A stretch of 64,000 nt of DNA from Insolitispirillum peregrinum. GTDB taxonomy: Bacteria; Pseudomonadota; Alphaproteobacteria; Rhodospirillales; Rhodospirillaceae. Below, one piece after another: positions 25,025-33,718 of the stretch (positions are counted from its first letter, which is position 1; each line of letters starts with the position of its first letter). Under the pieces are notes generated by a model. The model saw only the letters and a list, made by a program, of their open reading frames with translations, was not told the DNA's origin and ran no database searches. The translations under genes were made by a program, and so were the position numbers. The DNA is taken from assembly GCF_042665255.1 (NCBI RefSeq), contig NZ_JBHTCD010000002.1. One strand, given 5' to 3'.

Positions 25025-26512
25025 TTAGCGCCGCGCACCGGCCGGATAGGCCTCGGGCGATTCAAAGGGCTGCTCCTCGCGGATGTCCCCCTTGATGGTG
25101 CGGTACATGTTGTACGCCATGATCAGGCCACCCAGGACGAACAGAGCGCCACCGGTTGCACGGATCACATAGTACGGGTGCATCGCTTCCACGGTTTCGA
25201 TGAACGAGTACTGGAGGAAACCCAGCTCGTCATACGCACGCCACATCAGACCCTGCATGATACCCGAGATCCACATCGCGGTGATGTAGAGCACGATACC
25301 GATGGTGGCGATCCAGAAGTGGTAGGAAACCAGACGCATGGAGTACAGGGACTTGCGCTGCCACAGAACCGGGATCAGGTAGTACATCGAGCCAAAGGAC
25401 ACGAATGCAACCCAACCCAGCGCACCGGAGTGCACGTGACCAACGGTCCAGTCAGTGTAGTGGGACAGCGAGTTCACTGCCTTGATCGACATCATCGGAC
25501 CTTCGAAGGTGGACATACCGTAGAAGGCGACCGAGGACACCAGGAAACGCATCACCGGGTCGGTGCGCAGCTTTTCCCAGGCGCCGGACAGGGTCATGAT
25601 GCCGTTGATCATGCCACCCCAGGACGGCATCCACAGCATGACCGAGAAGGTCATCCCGAGGGTCTGCGTCCAGTCAGGCAGGGCGGTGTAGTGCAGATGG
25701 TGCGGACCGGCCCAGATGTACAGGAAGATCAGGGCCCAGAAGTGCACGATCGACAGGCGGTACGAGTAGACCGGACGATTGGCGCGCTTCGGGATGAAGT
25801 AGTACATCATGCCGAGGAAGCCGGCGGTCAGGAAGAAGCCCACGGCGTTGTGGCCGTACCACCACTGCACCATGGCGTTCTGCACGCCGGCGAACAGCGG
25901 ATAGGACTTCATCAGGCCACCGCCGAACAGGGCGGTCGGGACGCTGATGTTGTTGCCGAGGTGCAGCATGGCGACGGTGATGATGAACGCCAGCAGGAAC
26001 CAGTTGGCAACGTAGATGTGGTTTTCCTTGCGGTTGACCAGGGTGCCGACGAAGGTCGCCAGATAGATCACCCAGATCACGGTCAGGAACAGGTCAATCC
26101 ACCATTCCGGCTCGGCGTATTCCTGGCCCTGGGAGTAGCCCAGAACGTAGGACAGCGCAGCCATCACGATGAAAACCTGATAGCCCCAGAAAATGGTATA
26201 ACCGGTTCCGTTGCCACCCCACAGGGCGGAACGGCAGGTCCGCTGCACGATGTACAGCGAGGTACCGATCAGAATGTTGCCGCCAAAGGCAAAAATGACG
26301 GCAGAGGTGTGAACCGGACGCATGCGGCCAAAGGTGGTCCATTCAAGGTCCAGGTTCAGAAACGGAAACGCGAGCTGCCAGGCGATGAAATCGCCCGCCA
26401 GAAAGCCGACGACACCCCAGAACATCGCCGCAACGACGAAGCTCTTGATTACGCCGGTATTATAGGCGGTGGTGTCCGCCTGGGCGCCATGCGCCATGGT
26501 CGCTTGGGTCAT
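25025..26512 (-). CDS. ccoN: cbb3-type cytochrome c oxidase catalytic subunit I (CcoN)
   Basis: The 495-residue, about 12-helix haem-copper oxidase core reduces O2 with high affinity and pumps protons. Family blocks in order are RMRPVHTSAVIFAFGGN (low-spin haem histidine region), QWWYGHNAVGFFLTAGFLG (copper-B histidine), HFWALIFLYIWAGPHHLHY (histidine pair at the binuclear centre) and HYTDWTVGHVHSGALGWVA (haem-ligand histidines). The ATG has an AGGAGGGG ribosome binding site three bases upstream. An FNR-type box lies about 220 bases upstream, consistent with the low-oxygen induction typical of this operon. ccoGHIS maturation genes are not in the window. Confidence 0.97.
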   Translation of the reverse strand: MTQATMAHGAQADTTAYNTGVIKSFVVAAMFWGVVGFLAGDFIAWQLAFPFLNLDLEWTTFGRMRPVHTSAVIFAFGGNILIGTSLYIVQRTCRSALWGGNGTGYTIFWGYQVFIVMAALSYVLGYSQGQEYAEPEWWIDLFLTVIWVIYLATFVGTLVNRKENHIYVANWFLLAFIITVAMLHLGNNISVPTALFGGGLMKSYPLFAGVQNAMVQWWYGHNAVGFFLTAGFLGMMYYFIPKRANRPVYSYRLSIVHFWALIFLYIWAGPHHLHYTALPDWTQTLGMTFSVMLWMPSWGGMINGIMTLSGAWEKLRTDPVMRFLVSSVAFYGMSTFEGPMMSIKAVNSLSHYTDWTVGHVHSGALGWVAFVSFGSMYYLIPVLWQRKSLYSMRLVSYHFWIATIGIVLYITAMWISGIMQGLMWRAYDELGFLQYSFIETVEAMHPYYVIRATGGALFVLGGLIMAYNMYRTIKGDIREEQPFESPEAYPAGARR

Positions 26513-26729
26513 GACCCCTCCTGTATCGACCAGAAGATCTTCCCAATCAGAAACTTGCTCTCCGATTTGGTTCGTGTGTCCTCGCCCCGGCTTGCGCCGT
26601 TTCCCCGGCGATAGGACATGAACCTTGGCTTGCCCCCATCCAAAAGGATAGACGTGCTGAAACAGACAGCACCCCCTTGCGGGTGGTGACAGGCTGCCGC
26701 ACTATGCCCCGGAACGGTGGGAGCAGCCA

Positions 26730-26743
26730 TTGATCTAAATCAA
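26730..26743 (-). promoter_or_regulatory. FNR/FixK-type box upstream of ccoNOQP
   Basis: TTGATCTAAATCAA is a perfect match to the TTGAT-N4-ATCAA consensus bound by FNR/FixK/Anr regulators. It is 217 bases before the ccoN start, with a clear leader between. The palindrome could also influence the divergent rlmI-like gene, but the oxidase operon is the classical target. Confidence 0.85.
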
Positions 26744-26928
26744 TTCACTCCCAATATCCAAGACATTTAAGGAAAAACGCCCGTCTTCGCAGGCAGTTGC
26801 AACTAACTCGCAATGCATTTTGATTTGGCAGAGCGGTTTGCTCGACTATTGACGGGTTGGACTTTCCTTACCCTTTGGTCTATTCCAGCCGGGCCGTTTC
26901 CTTTTTTCCCTGTGCAGGAGCACCCCCT

Positions 26929-28122
26929 GTGAGCACCCCGTCTCTTCCCGCGCTGACCATCCTCAAGGGGCGCTCCCAGCGCCTCCGGAAGGGGCACCCG
27001 TGGTTGTTTTCCAACGAAGTGGACATGACCCCCGAGGCCAGGGCCCTGCCCCCCGGCACGCTGGTGCAGGTGATTGATGCTGGCAGCGAACAGCTGGGGA
27101 TTGCCACCTTCAACCCCCACTCGCTGATCGCCGCCCGCATGATCAGCCGTGATCCCCGCTCGGTTATTGACCAGTCGTTCCTTGCCGGACTGATCGGCAA
27201 GGCCGATGCCCTGCGCAGCCTGCTGTTCCCCCGCCCGTTCTATCGACTCGTTCATTCCGAGGCTGATGGTCTGCCGGGGCTGATCATCGACCGCTACGGC
27301 GATGTGTTTACCGTTCAGGCCAACACCGCCGGAATGGACCGCCTGCTGCCCGAGATCGAGCAGGCGCTGACCGCGCTGTTCCAGCCGCGCGCGATTGTCC
27401 TGCGCAATGACAGCCCGGTGCGCGGTCTGGAAGGCCTGGAGACCTATCATCGTCTGGCCAGCGGCACCCTCGACGGTCCGGTGGAGATCGAGGAAAACGG
27501 CGTGCGCCTGTTTGCCGACCTCAGCGACGGCCAGAAGACCGGCTGGTTCTATGACCAACGCCCGAACCGCGCCTTCATCGCCTCGCTGGCAAAGGGGCGG
27601 CGGGTGATCGACCTTTATTGTTATGCGGGCGGCTTTGGGGTGCAGGCGCTGGCCGCCGGGGCAGACTCGGCGGTGTTTGTTGACCGTTCGGCCCACGCGC
27701 TGGGTCTGGCCCGGATGGCCGCCGAAGCCAACGGAGCCGCTGGACGGTTCAGCCAGCACGAAGGCGACGTGTTCAAGGTAGCCGCCGATCTGGCCGCCGC
27801 CGGTGAAACGTTCGGGGTGGTGGTCGCCGACCCGCCGGCCTTTGTCAAAAGCCGCAAGGATCTGGCTGCAGGCAGCAAGGGCTACCGCAAGATGGCCCGA
27901 CTGGCGGCAGCGCTGGTTGAACCGGGCGGTTTCCTGCTGTGCGGCTCGTGCTCGCACCACATGCCGGAGGACACCTTCCTCGAAGAAGTCAGCCGGGGGA
28001 TTGCCCAGGCGGGCCGCTCGGGCCGGATTCTGTGGCGCCATGGCGCCGGTCCTGACCATCCGGTCCATCCGTCCCTGCCCGAGTCCGCCTATCTGAAGTC
28101 GATCGTCTTCCAGCTTGATTGA
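26929..28122 (+). CDS. RlmI-like 23S rRNA m5C methyltransferase
   Basis: The 397-residue protein starts at a GTG with AGGAG eight bases upstream; an in-frame ATG 24 codons earlier lacks one. An N-terminal PUA RNA-binding domain (LKGRSQRLRKGHPWLFSNEV onwards) is followed by the middle domain with SEADGLPGLIIDRYGD. The Rossmann methyltransferase then has KTGWFYDQRPNR, the SAM loop VIDLYCYAGGFGVQAL near 230, VVADPPAFVKSRK near 303 and the catalytic-type cysteine region LCGSCSHHM near 345. The family methylates cytosine 1962 of 23S rRNA in E. coli (RlmI). It ends just before a bidirectional terminator. Confidence 0.85.
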   Translation: MSTPSLPALTILKGRSQRLRKGHPWLFSNEVDMTPEARALPPGTLVQVIDAGSEQLGIATFNPHSLIAARMISRDPRSVIDQSFLAGLIGKADALRSLLFPRPFYRLVHSEADGLPGLIIDRYGDVFTVQANTAGMDRLLPEIEQALTALFQPRAIVLRNDSPVRGLEGLETYHRLASGTLDGPVEIEENGVRLFADLSDGQKTGWFYDQRPNRAFIASLAKGRRVIDLYCYAGGFGVQALAAGADSAVFVDRSAHALGLARMAAEANGAAGRFSQHEGDVFKVAADLAAAGETFGVVVADPPAFVKSRKDLAAGSKGYRKMARLAAALVEPGGFLLCGSCSHHMPEDTFLEEVSRGIAQAGRSGRILWRHGAGPDHPVHPSLPESAYLKSIVFQLD

Positions 28123-28126
28123 TCAA

Positions 28127-28160
28127 AAAGCCCCCCGGCTCTCACCGGGGGGCTTTCCTT
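28127..28160. terminator. Bidirectional terminator between convergent genes
   Basis: AAAGCCCCCCGG pairs perfectly with CCGGGGGGCTTT around a six-base loop, with AAAA before and TTTCC after. It sits between the rlmI-like gene and the sensor kinase gene, whose stop codon touches it. Confidence 0.8.
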
Positions 28161-29556
28161 ATGCCAGACGCGGTACCTCCAGCACAAAGGCGGTCCCGTC
28201 CGCCCCACTGCGCAGCAGGGATAGCCGCCCGCCCTGACTTTCCGCCAGTTCGCGGGCAATCGGCAGCCCCAGCCCCGAGCCGCCCGGTCGGGCCGAGCCG
28301 GAAAAGGGCACGAACAGGTTTTCCCGCGCCTTGGGCGGCAGTCCGGGGCCATTGTCGGCCACCACCACCTGCGCCCATTCACTGGGCCGCCCATCCTGCA
28401 AGGTCACCGTCAGCACCGAGGCCCCCGCCTGCGTGGCATTGCGCGCCAGATTGTCGAGAATGCGCAGGATCGCCTCGGGATCAGCCCGCACCGGCCCGCC
28501 GGTCTGCCCCACGATCTGCCAGTGCAATTCTCGCCCGCAGCCCTCGGCCACCTCGTCGAGCAATGGCCGCAGGTCAACCGCCACCAGATGCGGCACCGGC
28601 GGCTGTTCGGTGGCAAAGCGCAAGGTCGAGGAGGTCAGGGTAACGGCGCGTTCCAGCGCGCGGGCAATGCCCTGTGTCACCGCCTTGACCTCGGGGTCCG
28701 CCGCCGAGGCTTCCAGCCGGTCGGACTCCAGCAAGGCGGTGGTCAGCACCCCTTTCAGGTCATGGCTGATCTTGGCCACCCCACGACCAACCGCCGCCAG
28801 CCGGGCCTGTTGCCGCAAGGCATCGCGCAGGCGGGTCTGCATGGTACACAGCGCCTGCTCGGCCAGCGCCACCTCGTCCCCGCGCCGCGAAGGCACGATC
28901 ACCCGCCGGGCATCGTCCGGTGCTTCGCAAAAAGCATGCATGCTGGCACTCAGGCGGCGCATTGGCCGCACCAGCAGCCACAGCAGGCTGATATACACCA
29001 GCGCGGCGGTAATCAGCGAAATGAACGCCGACAGGATCAGCACCCGCATGCCATAGGCGCGCATTTCCATCAGCATCGGCGTTTCCGGCAACAACACCTG
29101 CACCAGCACCCGGTCATCGACCGGTGACAGGCCGATGACTTCGATGGCGCGGTCTTCGGTGGTGATCAGACCGCGCAACGCATCGCCGATCAGCTCAAGG
29201 AAACCCTCCTCGCGCAGGTCATAGCGCGCCCAGGCGTGCGGCACGCTCATCGGACGGCTGCTGAGCGGGTGCAGTGCCAGCGCAGGCTTGCCCGGCTGCC
29301 AGGCGGTCATGCTGATTGCCCCGGCGTGCGACAGCAGACGCATCTGCAACGACATGTCCAGCATGCCGTCAGGACGGGCCTCGACCGCCAGCAGGGCCAG
29401 ATGGGCATCGGACAGGCGGCGTTCGAGGTAATCCAGCCGGAACCGCCCCACCGACGGGGCAAAAATCAGCACCTCGGCCAGCATCACGAACAGGGCGGTC
29501 AACGCCAGCAGGCGGGCGGGCAGGCTGCGGCGCCACAGGTGCAGTCTGGCAATCAT
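28159..29556 (-). CDS. Sensor histidine kinase without adjacent response regulator
   Basis: The 465-residue inner-membrane kinase has helix 1 near residues 14-34, a periplasmic sensor of about 150 residues and helix 2 near 185-210 (ILSAFISLITAALVYISLLW). A HAMP segment (RPMRRLSASMHAF) is followed by the DHp domain with the phosphoacceptor His265 in KISHDLKGVL. The ATPase domain has the N box ILDNLARNATQAG, the G1 box ADNGPGLPP and the G2 box GGSGLGLPIA. It is complete and should be active, but neither neighbour is a response regulator, so its signal and partner are unknown. The ATG at 29556 is preferred to an in-frame codon 43 residues earlier, as the upstream residues do not resemble a signal anchor. 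Confidence 0.88.
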   Translation of the reverse strand: MIARLHLWRRSLPARLLALTALFVMLAEVLIFAPSVGRFRLDYLERRLSDAHLALLAVEARPDGMLDMSLQMRLLSHAGAISMTAWQPGKPALALHPLSSRPMSVPHAWARYDLREEGFLELIGDALRGLITTEDRAIEVIGLSPVDDRVLVQVLLPETPMLMEMRAYGMRVLILSAFISLITAALVYISLLWLLVRPMRRLSASMHAFCEAPDDARRVIVPSRRGDEVALAEQALCTMQTRLRDALRQQARLAAVGRGVAKISHDLKGVLTTALLESDRLEASAADPEVKAVTQGIARALERAVTLTSSTLRFATEQPPVPHLVAVDLRPLLDEVAEGCGRELHWQIVGQTGGPVRADPEAILRILDNLARNATQAGASVLTVTLQDGRPSEWAQVVVADNGPGLPPKARENLFVPFSGSARPGGSGLGLPIARELAESQGGRLSLLRSGADGTAFVLEVPRLA

Positions 29557-29699
29557 CGAACGGGCAACCCCACGGTCAGAAAGGTGGCAACGGGCCTCAC
29601 ACCATCCGGCTGGGGCTCGTTGCGTTGTACCGCACCCCGCCCGCCCCCGCCAGAGCGGGCAACAGCGCAACTTTCCTGCCATCAACGGCGCGACAACGA

Positions 29700-29728
29700 T
29701 TGACTCGCCGACGGGGCACGGGTATACA
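29700..29728 (+). promoter_or_regulatory. Probable sigma-70 promoter of rpmH
   Basis: TTGACT and TATACA are separated by exactly 17 bases, about 75 bases before the rpmH start. This is the best sigma-70-like promoter I see in the window, as expected for a ribosomal-protein operon. Confidence 0.7.
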
Positions 29729-29801
29729 CCGTCCCTCGATTTTGCCTGAACCCTCCGGTCCTGTCGGCGGGATGGCGACCTGTTTACTAGGAGTTGGAAC
29801 C

Positions 29802-29936
29802 GTGAAACGCACTTATCAGCCGAGCAAGCTGGTCCGCAAGCGCCGCCATGGCTTCCGCGCCCGCATGGCGACCGTCGGCGGCCGTAAGGTCATTGCCGCC
29901 CGTCGTCGTCAGGGCCGTAAGCGCCTGTCGGCTTAA
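29802..29936 (+). CDS. rpmH: 50S ribosomal protein bL34
   Basis: A 44-residue, very basic protein beginning MKRTYQPSKLVRKRRHGFRA and ending RRRQGRKRLSA. It is the typical bL34 sequence and length, with the conserved RKRRHGFRARM and GRKVIAARR blocks. Translation starts at GTG 29802, with TAGGAG about eight bases upstream. It opens the conserved rpmH-rnpA-yidD-yidC cluster and lies 14-18 bases before rnpA. Confidence 0.98.
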   Translation: MKRTYQPSKLVRKRRHGFRARMATVGGRKVIAARRRQGRKRLSA

Positions 29937-29953
29937 GGACGGAAGACGCCGTG

Positions 29954-30640
29954 ATGGCGGATGATGCCGCGCCTGTGGACATCAGCCGCCTGAAGCGGCG
30001 CCGGGATTTCTTGCGTGTTGCCGCCGAGCGGCGCAAGTGGGTAACTCCTGGTCTGATTTTGCAGGCTGCTCCCATGCCGGGCAGCCTGGAAACGGCGCAG
30101 CGCAAGGGCAAAAGCCGCAAGGCAAAGGCCCCTGCCGCCGAACACACGTCTCCCCACAACGATCTTCGCAATATGACTGACTGCCCGACCCCGGTATCCG
30201 GGCTTGAGGCAGGCGGTGTGGATACGGAGTCGGCTGGGGGTCATCTGTGCTCTGCACCGGATCCGGTTCCGGCCCCGCCCATGGCGAGGGTCGGTTTTAC
30301 CGTTTCCAAAAAAGTCGGTAACGCGGTTCATCGCAACCGTGCCCGCCGCCGCCTGCGGGCGGTGGTTGATGCCCTGATTGCCGAACTGGCGACTCCGGGG
30401 ATCGACTATGTGGTGATCGGACGCGTTGATACCGTTGATCGCCCCTATGACGCCCTGTTGCAGGATTTCCGGACCGCCATGAAGCGCGTCCTGACCGCCA
30501 GCAAAAGCGCCCCGATGCCCGGCAAGGGCGGCAAGGGCCATGGCCGGGGCAAAGGACGCTCGACCGCCCCCCCTGCAAAAGAAAACAGCCCCGCCTCAGC
30601 GCCTCCCCGACCGCCGCAACCGCAGGCAAAGCCATCGTGA
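29954..30640 (+). CDS. rnpA: Ribonuclease P protein component with a large internal insertion
   Basis: RnpA binds the catalytic RNase P RNA and helps to process tRNA 5' leaders. The N-terminal part SRLKRRRDFLRVAAERRKW and the signature ARVGFTVSKKVGNAVHRNRA RRRLR (residues 111-135, the RNR motif) are intact. Between them lie about 70 extra residues (about 40-110), rich in Ala, Pro, Lys and Gly, where most homologues have a short loop. A Gly/Lys/Pro-rich tail of about 35 residues also follows. At 228 residues the protein is nearly twice the usual size. A GTG directly before the ATG is an equal start candidate. Its stop overlaps the yidD start (GTGA). Confidence 0.93.
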   Translation: MADDAAPVDISRLKRRRDFLRVAAERRKWVTPGLILQAAPMPGSLETAQRKGKSRKAKAPAAEHTSPHNDLRNMTDCPTPVSGLEAGGVDTESAGGHLCSAPDPVPAPPMARVGFTVSKKVGNAVHRNRARRRLRAVVDALIAELATPGIDYVVIGRVDTVDRPYDALLQDFRTAMKRVLTASKSAPMPGKGGKGHGRGKGRSTAPPAKENSPASAPPRPPQPQAKPS

Positions 30641-30996
30641 GTCCGCTGATGCTCATCGTGCGGGGCCTGATCAGGGGCTACCAGCTGCTCCTCTCCCCGG
30701 TTCTGCCGCCGAGCTGCCGTTATACGCCCACCTGTTCGACCTATGCCCTGCAGGCTCTGGAGCGTCACGGCCTTGTCCGTGGCGGCTGGCTGGCGATTCG
30801 CCGGATAGGTCGATGTCACCCCTGGGGCGGGAGTGGCTATGATCCGGTGCCCGATTGCGGTACACAGATGTCGGCAGACGCTCCGGCGCCTGCTCCGCCG
30901 CCCCCTCCCGCCGGGTCCGACGCCCCGTTGACGGGGGCGGAAACGCCTTCTTCTACTCACCGCTGCCACGCCGGCGGCCCACACCGACACGCTTGA
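30637..30996 (+). CDS. yidD: Membrane protein insertion efficiency factor YidD
   Basis: The first ~75 residues are a standard YidD/DUF37 domain: LIRGYQLLLSPVLPPSCRYT, PTCSTYALQALERHG and GRCHPWGGSGYDPVP, with conserved cysteines at SCRY, TCS and RCHP. The protein is thought to assist YidC in membrane insertion at the cytoplasmic face. A 40-residue Pro/Ala/His-rich tail extends beyond the normal domain. Translation starts at a GTG that overlaps the rnpA stop codon, so the two are coupled, and yidC starts 15 bases downstream. Confidence 0.93.
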   Translation: MSPLMLIVRGLIRGYQLLLSPVLPPSCRYTPTCSTYALQALERHGLVRGGWLAIRRIGRCHPWGGSGYDPVPDCGTQMSADAPAPAPPPPPAGSDAPLTGAETPSSTHRCHAGGPHRHA

Positions 30997-31011
30997 CTAG
31001 CGGACACGGAC

Positions 31012-32724
31012 ATGCCCGATCAAAAGAACATCATTATCGCCATTGCCATCTCGCTGGCGATTATCTTGGGGTTCGAATTCCTGTGGCCTGCAAAGCCCGC
31101 CCCGGCCCCCGCGCCGGTGGCCCAGCAGGCCGCGACCCCGACCGGAGCCCCTCAACCCGCCAGCGCCGCCAGTGCGCCGACCGTTCCCGGCTCGCCGGCC
31201 CAGACCGCCCTCAACCGCTCCGAGGCTGTCGCTCAGGGTCAGCGCCTGAAGATCGAAACCCCGCAGCTTGCCGGGTCCCTGTCGCTGGTTGGCTCGCGGC
31301 TGGATGACCTGACTCTGGTCAACTACCACGAAACCCCGGATACCGCCTCGCCGCGCATTGCGCTGCTGTCGCCCAAGACCACCGCTGAACCGTACTATGC
31401 GGAATTCGGCTGGGTGTCGGGTGACACGGCGGTCAAGGTCCCCGGCCCGGATGCCGTCTGGCAGGCCGATGCCGACGTCCTGACCCCGCAGTCGCCGGTG
31501 ATGCTGCTGTGGTCGAACGGCGAAGGTCTGGTGTTCAAGCGCACCCTGAAGGTTGATGAGAACTTCATGTTCACCATCACCGACAGCGTGGAAAACACCG
31601 GTGGCAAGGCCGTCACCCTCAACCCCTATGGCCTGATTGCGCGTGGCTATACCCCGCACACCCAGGACTTCTACATCCTGCACGAAGGCCCGCTGGGGGT
31701 GTTTGACAGCACCCTGAAGGAGCTGAAGTACAAGACCCTGAAGGAAGAAAAGGCGTTCAGCACCGATTCCAAAGGCGGCTGGCTGGGGATTACCGACAAG
31801 TACTGGCTGACCGCCATTGACCTGGACAACGACACCTCTTCCAAGGCGCGCTTCCTGTACACCACCTCGGACCAGAAAGACCGCTATCAGGCCGACTTCC
31901 TGGGCGAAGCCCGCACCATCGAGCCCGGCCAGTCGGTGGCGGTGAAGACCGACTTCTTCGCCGGTGCCAAGCAGGTGAAGCTGCTCGACCATTACGCCGA
32001 AGCCTATCAGATCGACCGCTTTGATCTGGCGATCGACTTTGGCTGGTTCTATTTCCTGACCAAGCCGTTCTTCTATGGTCTGCAGTTCCTGCATGGCCTG
32101 TTCGGCAACTTTGGTCTGGCGATTCTGGGCTTTACCGTCGTCCTGCGTCTGCTGATGTATCCGCTGGCCGACAAGTCCTTCAAGTCGATGAGCAAGATGA
32201 AGAAGCTGCAGCCGCAGCTGAAGTCCTTGCAGGAAAAGTACGCCGACGACCGCGCCCGCCTGAATCAGGAAATGATGGCCCTGTACAAAAAGGAAGGCGC
32301 CAATCCGGTGGCCGGCTGTCTGCCGATGCTGATCCAGATTCCGATCTTCTTCTCGCTGTACAAGGTGCTGTTCGTGTCCATCGAAATGCGGCATGCGCCG
32401 TTCTTTGGCTGGATTCACGACCTGTCGTCGCCTGACCCGACCACCCTGTTCAACCTGTTCGGCCTGCTGCCGTTCACCCCTCCGAGCTTCCTGCACATCG
32501 GCGTCTGGCCGCTGATCATGGGGCTGACGATGTGGATCCAGCAAAAGCTGAACCCGGCCCCGGCTGACCCGATGCAGGCGAAAATCATGGGCTTCCTGCC
32601 GCTGATCTTCACCTTCATGCTGGCCAACTTCCCGGCTGGTCTGGTGATCTACTGGGCATGGAACAATGCCCTGTCGTCTGCCCAGCAGTGGATCATCATG
32701 CGCAAGGCTGGCGTGTCGGCCTGA
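31012..32724 (+). CDS. yidC: Membrane protein insertase YidC/OxaI
   Basis: The 570-residue inner-membrane insertase has an N-terminal helix (IIIAIAISLAIILGFEFLW, about residues 6-24) and an Ala/Pro-rich linker. The large periplasmic beta-sandwich domain runs from about 75 to 330. The conserved five-helix core starts at ALDFGWFYF-like IDFGWFYFLTKPFFYGLQFL near 340. The cytosolic hairpin region MYPLADKSFKSMSKMKKLQP and the signature AGCLPMLIQIPIFFSLYKVL near 440 are intact. It inserts and folds membrane proteins with or without SecYEG. Between its stop and engB lie several GC-rich hairpins but no strong terminator. Confidence 0.97.
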   Translation: MPDQKNIIIAIAISLAIILGFEFLWPAKPAPAPAPVAQQAATPTGAPQPASAASAPTVPGSPAQTALNRSEAVAQGQRLKIETPQLAGSLSLVGSRLDDLTLVNYHETPDTASPRIALLSPKTTAEPYYAEFGWVSGDTAVKVPGPDAVWQADADVLTPQSPVMLLWSNGEGLVFKRTLKVDENFMFTITDSVENTGGKAVTLNPYGLIARGYTPHTQDFYILHEGPLGVFDSTLKELKYKTLKEEKAFSTDSKGGWLGITDKYWLTAIDLDNDTSSKARFLYTTSDQKDRYQADFLGEARTIEPGQSVAVKTDFFAGAKQVKLLDHYAEAYQIDRFDLAIDFGWFYFLTKPFFYGLQFLHGLFGNFGLAILGFTVVLRLLMYPLADKSFKSMSKMKKLQPQLKSLQEKYADDRARLNQEMMALYKKEGANPVAGCLPMLIQIPIFFSLYKVLFVSIEMRHAPFFGWIHDLSSPDPTTLFNLFGLLPFTPPSFLHIGVWPLIMGLTMWIQQKLNPAPADPMQAKIMGFLPLIFTFMLANFPAGLVIYWAWNNALSSAQQWIIMRKAGVSA

Positions 32725-32891
32725 TCTGTTACCGGCCCGGCGGGGCGACAGAAAGAGACCCGTCTCTTGCCCCGCTGATCCTTCACCCTCATTTAAATCA
32801 TCGTGCCGACAGAAAATTTCAGGCACGATGGTTCAAAGGCTCCCGGGGTTCCCCGGGCCCTTCATGACAACTTGAACAAAGGATTCCCCCC

Positions 32892-33542
32892 GTGCGTGAC
32901 GGTCAACGGCATGACGACGAAGAGCTTGAGGCTGGACGATTATTGTTTTCCCGTCCCTGCACCTTCATGCTCGGCGCTGCCAAACTGGAACAATTGCCCG
33001 ATAGTGCAGTCCCCGAGGTCTGCTTTGCCGGGCGGTCCAACGTCGGCAAGTCCAGCCTGATTAATGCGCTGACCGGAACCCAGGGGCTGGCGCGGACCTC
33101 CAATACGCCGGGGCGGACCCAGGAACTGAACTTCTTCATGCTGGCCGACCGCCTGCTGATCTGTGACATGCCGGGCTATGGCTATGCCGAAGCCCCCAAG
33201 GAACGGGTCAAGCGCTGGACCTCGCTGGTCAAATCCTATCTGCGCGGTCGCCCGAACCTGCGCCGGGTGATGCTGTTGATCGACAGCCGCCACGGCATCA
33301 AGGACAACGACCACGACATCATGACCATGCTCGACGAAGCGGCGGTCAACTTTCAGGTGGTGCTGACCAAAATCGACAAGCTGAAGGCCGCCGAGGTCGA
33401 TGCCGTCATGGCCCGTACCGCGTCGGATCTGGTCAAGCATGTGGCCTCGCACCCGGAAATCCTGATGACCAGCTCGGAAAAGGGCAAAGGAATGGCCGAG
33501 GTCCGCGCCGCAATGGCTGCACTGGCCCTGCCGCCGGTTTGA
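32892..33542 (+). CDS. engB: Ribosome biogenesis GTP-binding protein EngB/YsxC
   Basis: The 216-residue GTPase acts in late 50S-subunit assembly. G motifs are clear: G1 GRSNVGKSSL near residue 47, G2 threonine in SNTPGRTQ, G3 DMPGYGYAEAP near 91, G4 TKIDKL near 158 and G5 SSEKG near 194. The start is GTG 32892 with AAAGGA upstream; the first ~20 residues are acidic and variable as in relatives. It lies in the expected place between yidC and argB. Confidence 0.95.
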   Translation: MRDGQRHDDEELEAGRLLFSRPCTFMLGAAKLEQLPDSAVPEVCFAGRSNVGKSSLINALTGTQGLARTSNTPGRTQELNFFMLADRLLICDMPGYGYAEAPKERVKRWTSLVKSYLRGRPNLRRVMLLIDSRHGIKDNDHDIMTMLDEAAVNFQVVLTKIDKLKAAEVDAVMARTASDLVKHVASHPEILMTSSEKGKGMAEVRAAMAALALPPV

Positions 33543-33572
33543 CGACCGGGCCGACAGTCAGAAAAAGATGTG

Positions 33573-33622
33573 AACCGCTTTTCTCCCCTGGAATGGGCTA
33601 GCCGGAGAAAAGCGGTTTTCTC
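33573..33622 (+). terminator. Likely terminator after engB
   Basis: AACCGCTTTTCTCC pairs perfectly over 14 bp with GGAGAAAAGCGGTT around a 17-base loop, followed by TTCTC rather than a clean T run. It starts 31 bases after the engB stop codon. Confidence 0.55.
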
Positions 33623-33718
33623 TGGCCCCCTGTCGCTTTACACTGCGCCGGTTTTTGCGGGAAAGGTCGTTCCCCGCAAGCCTTGTGTTCACCCTGCTCA
33701 CCGTGGGAGCCGCCCTCG

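Noticed and set aside
24008..26614. 868-codon open frame antisense to ccoN, ccoO and ccoP
   Set aside because: Histidine-rich shadow product without any domain, opposite a textbook cbb3 oxidase operon.
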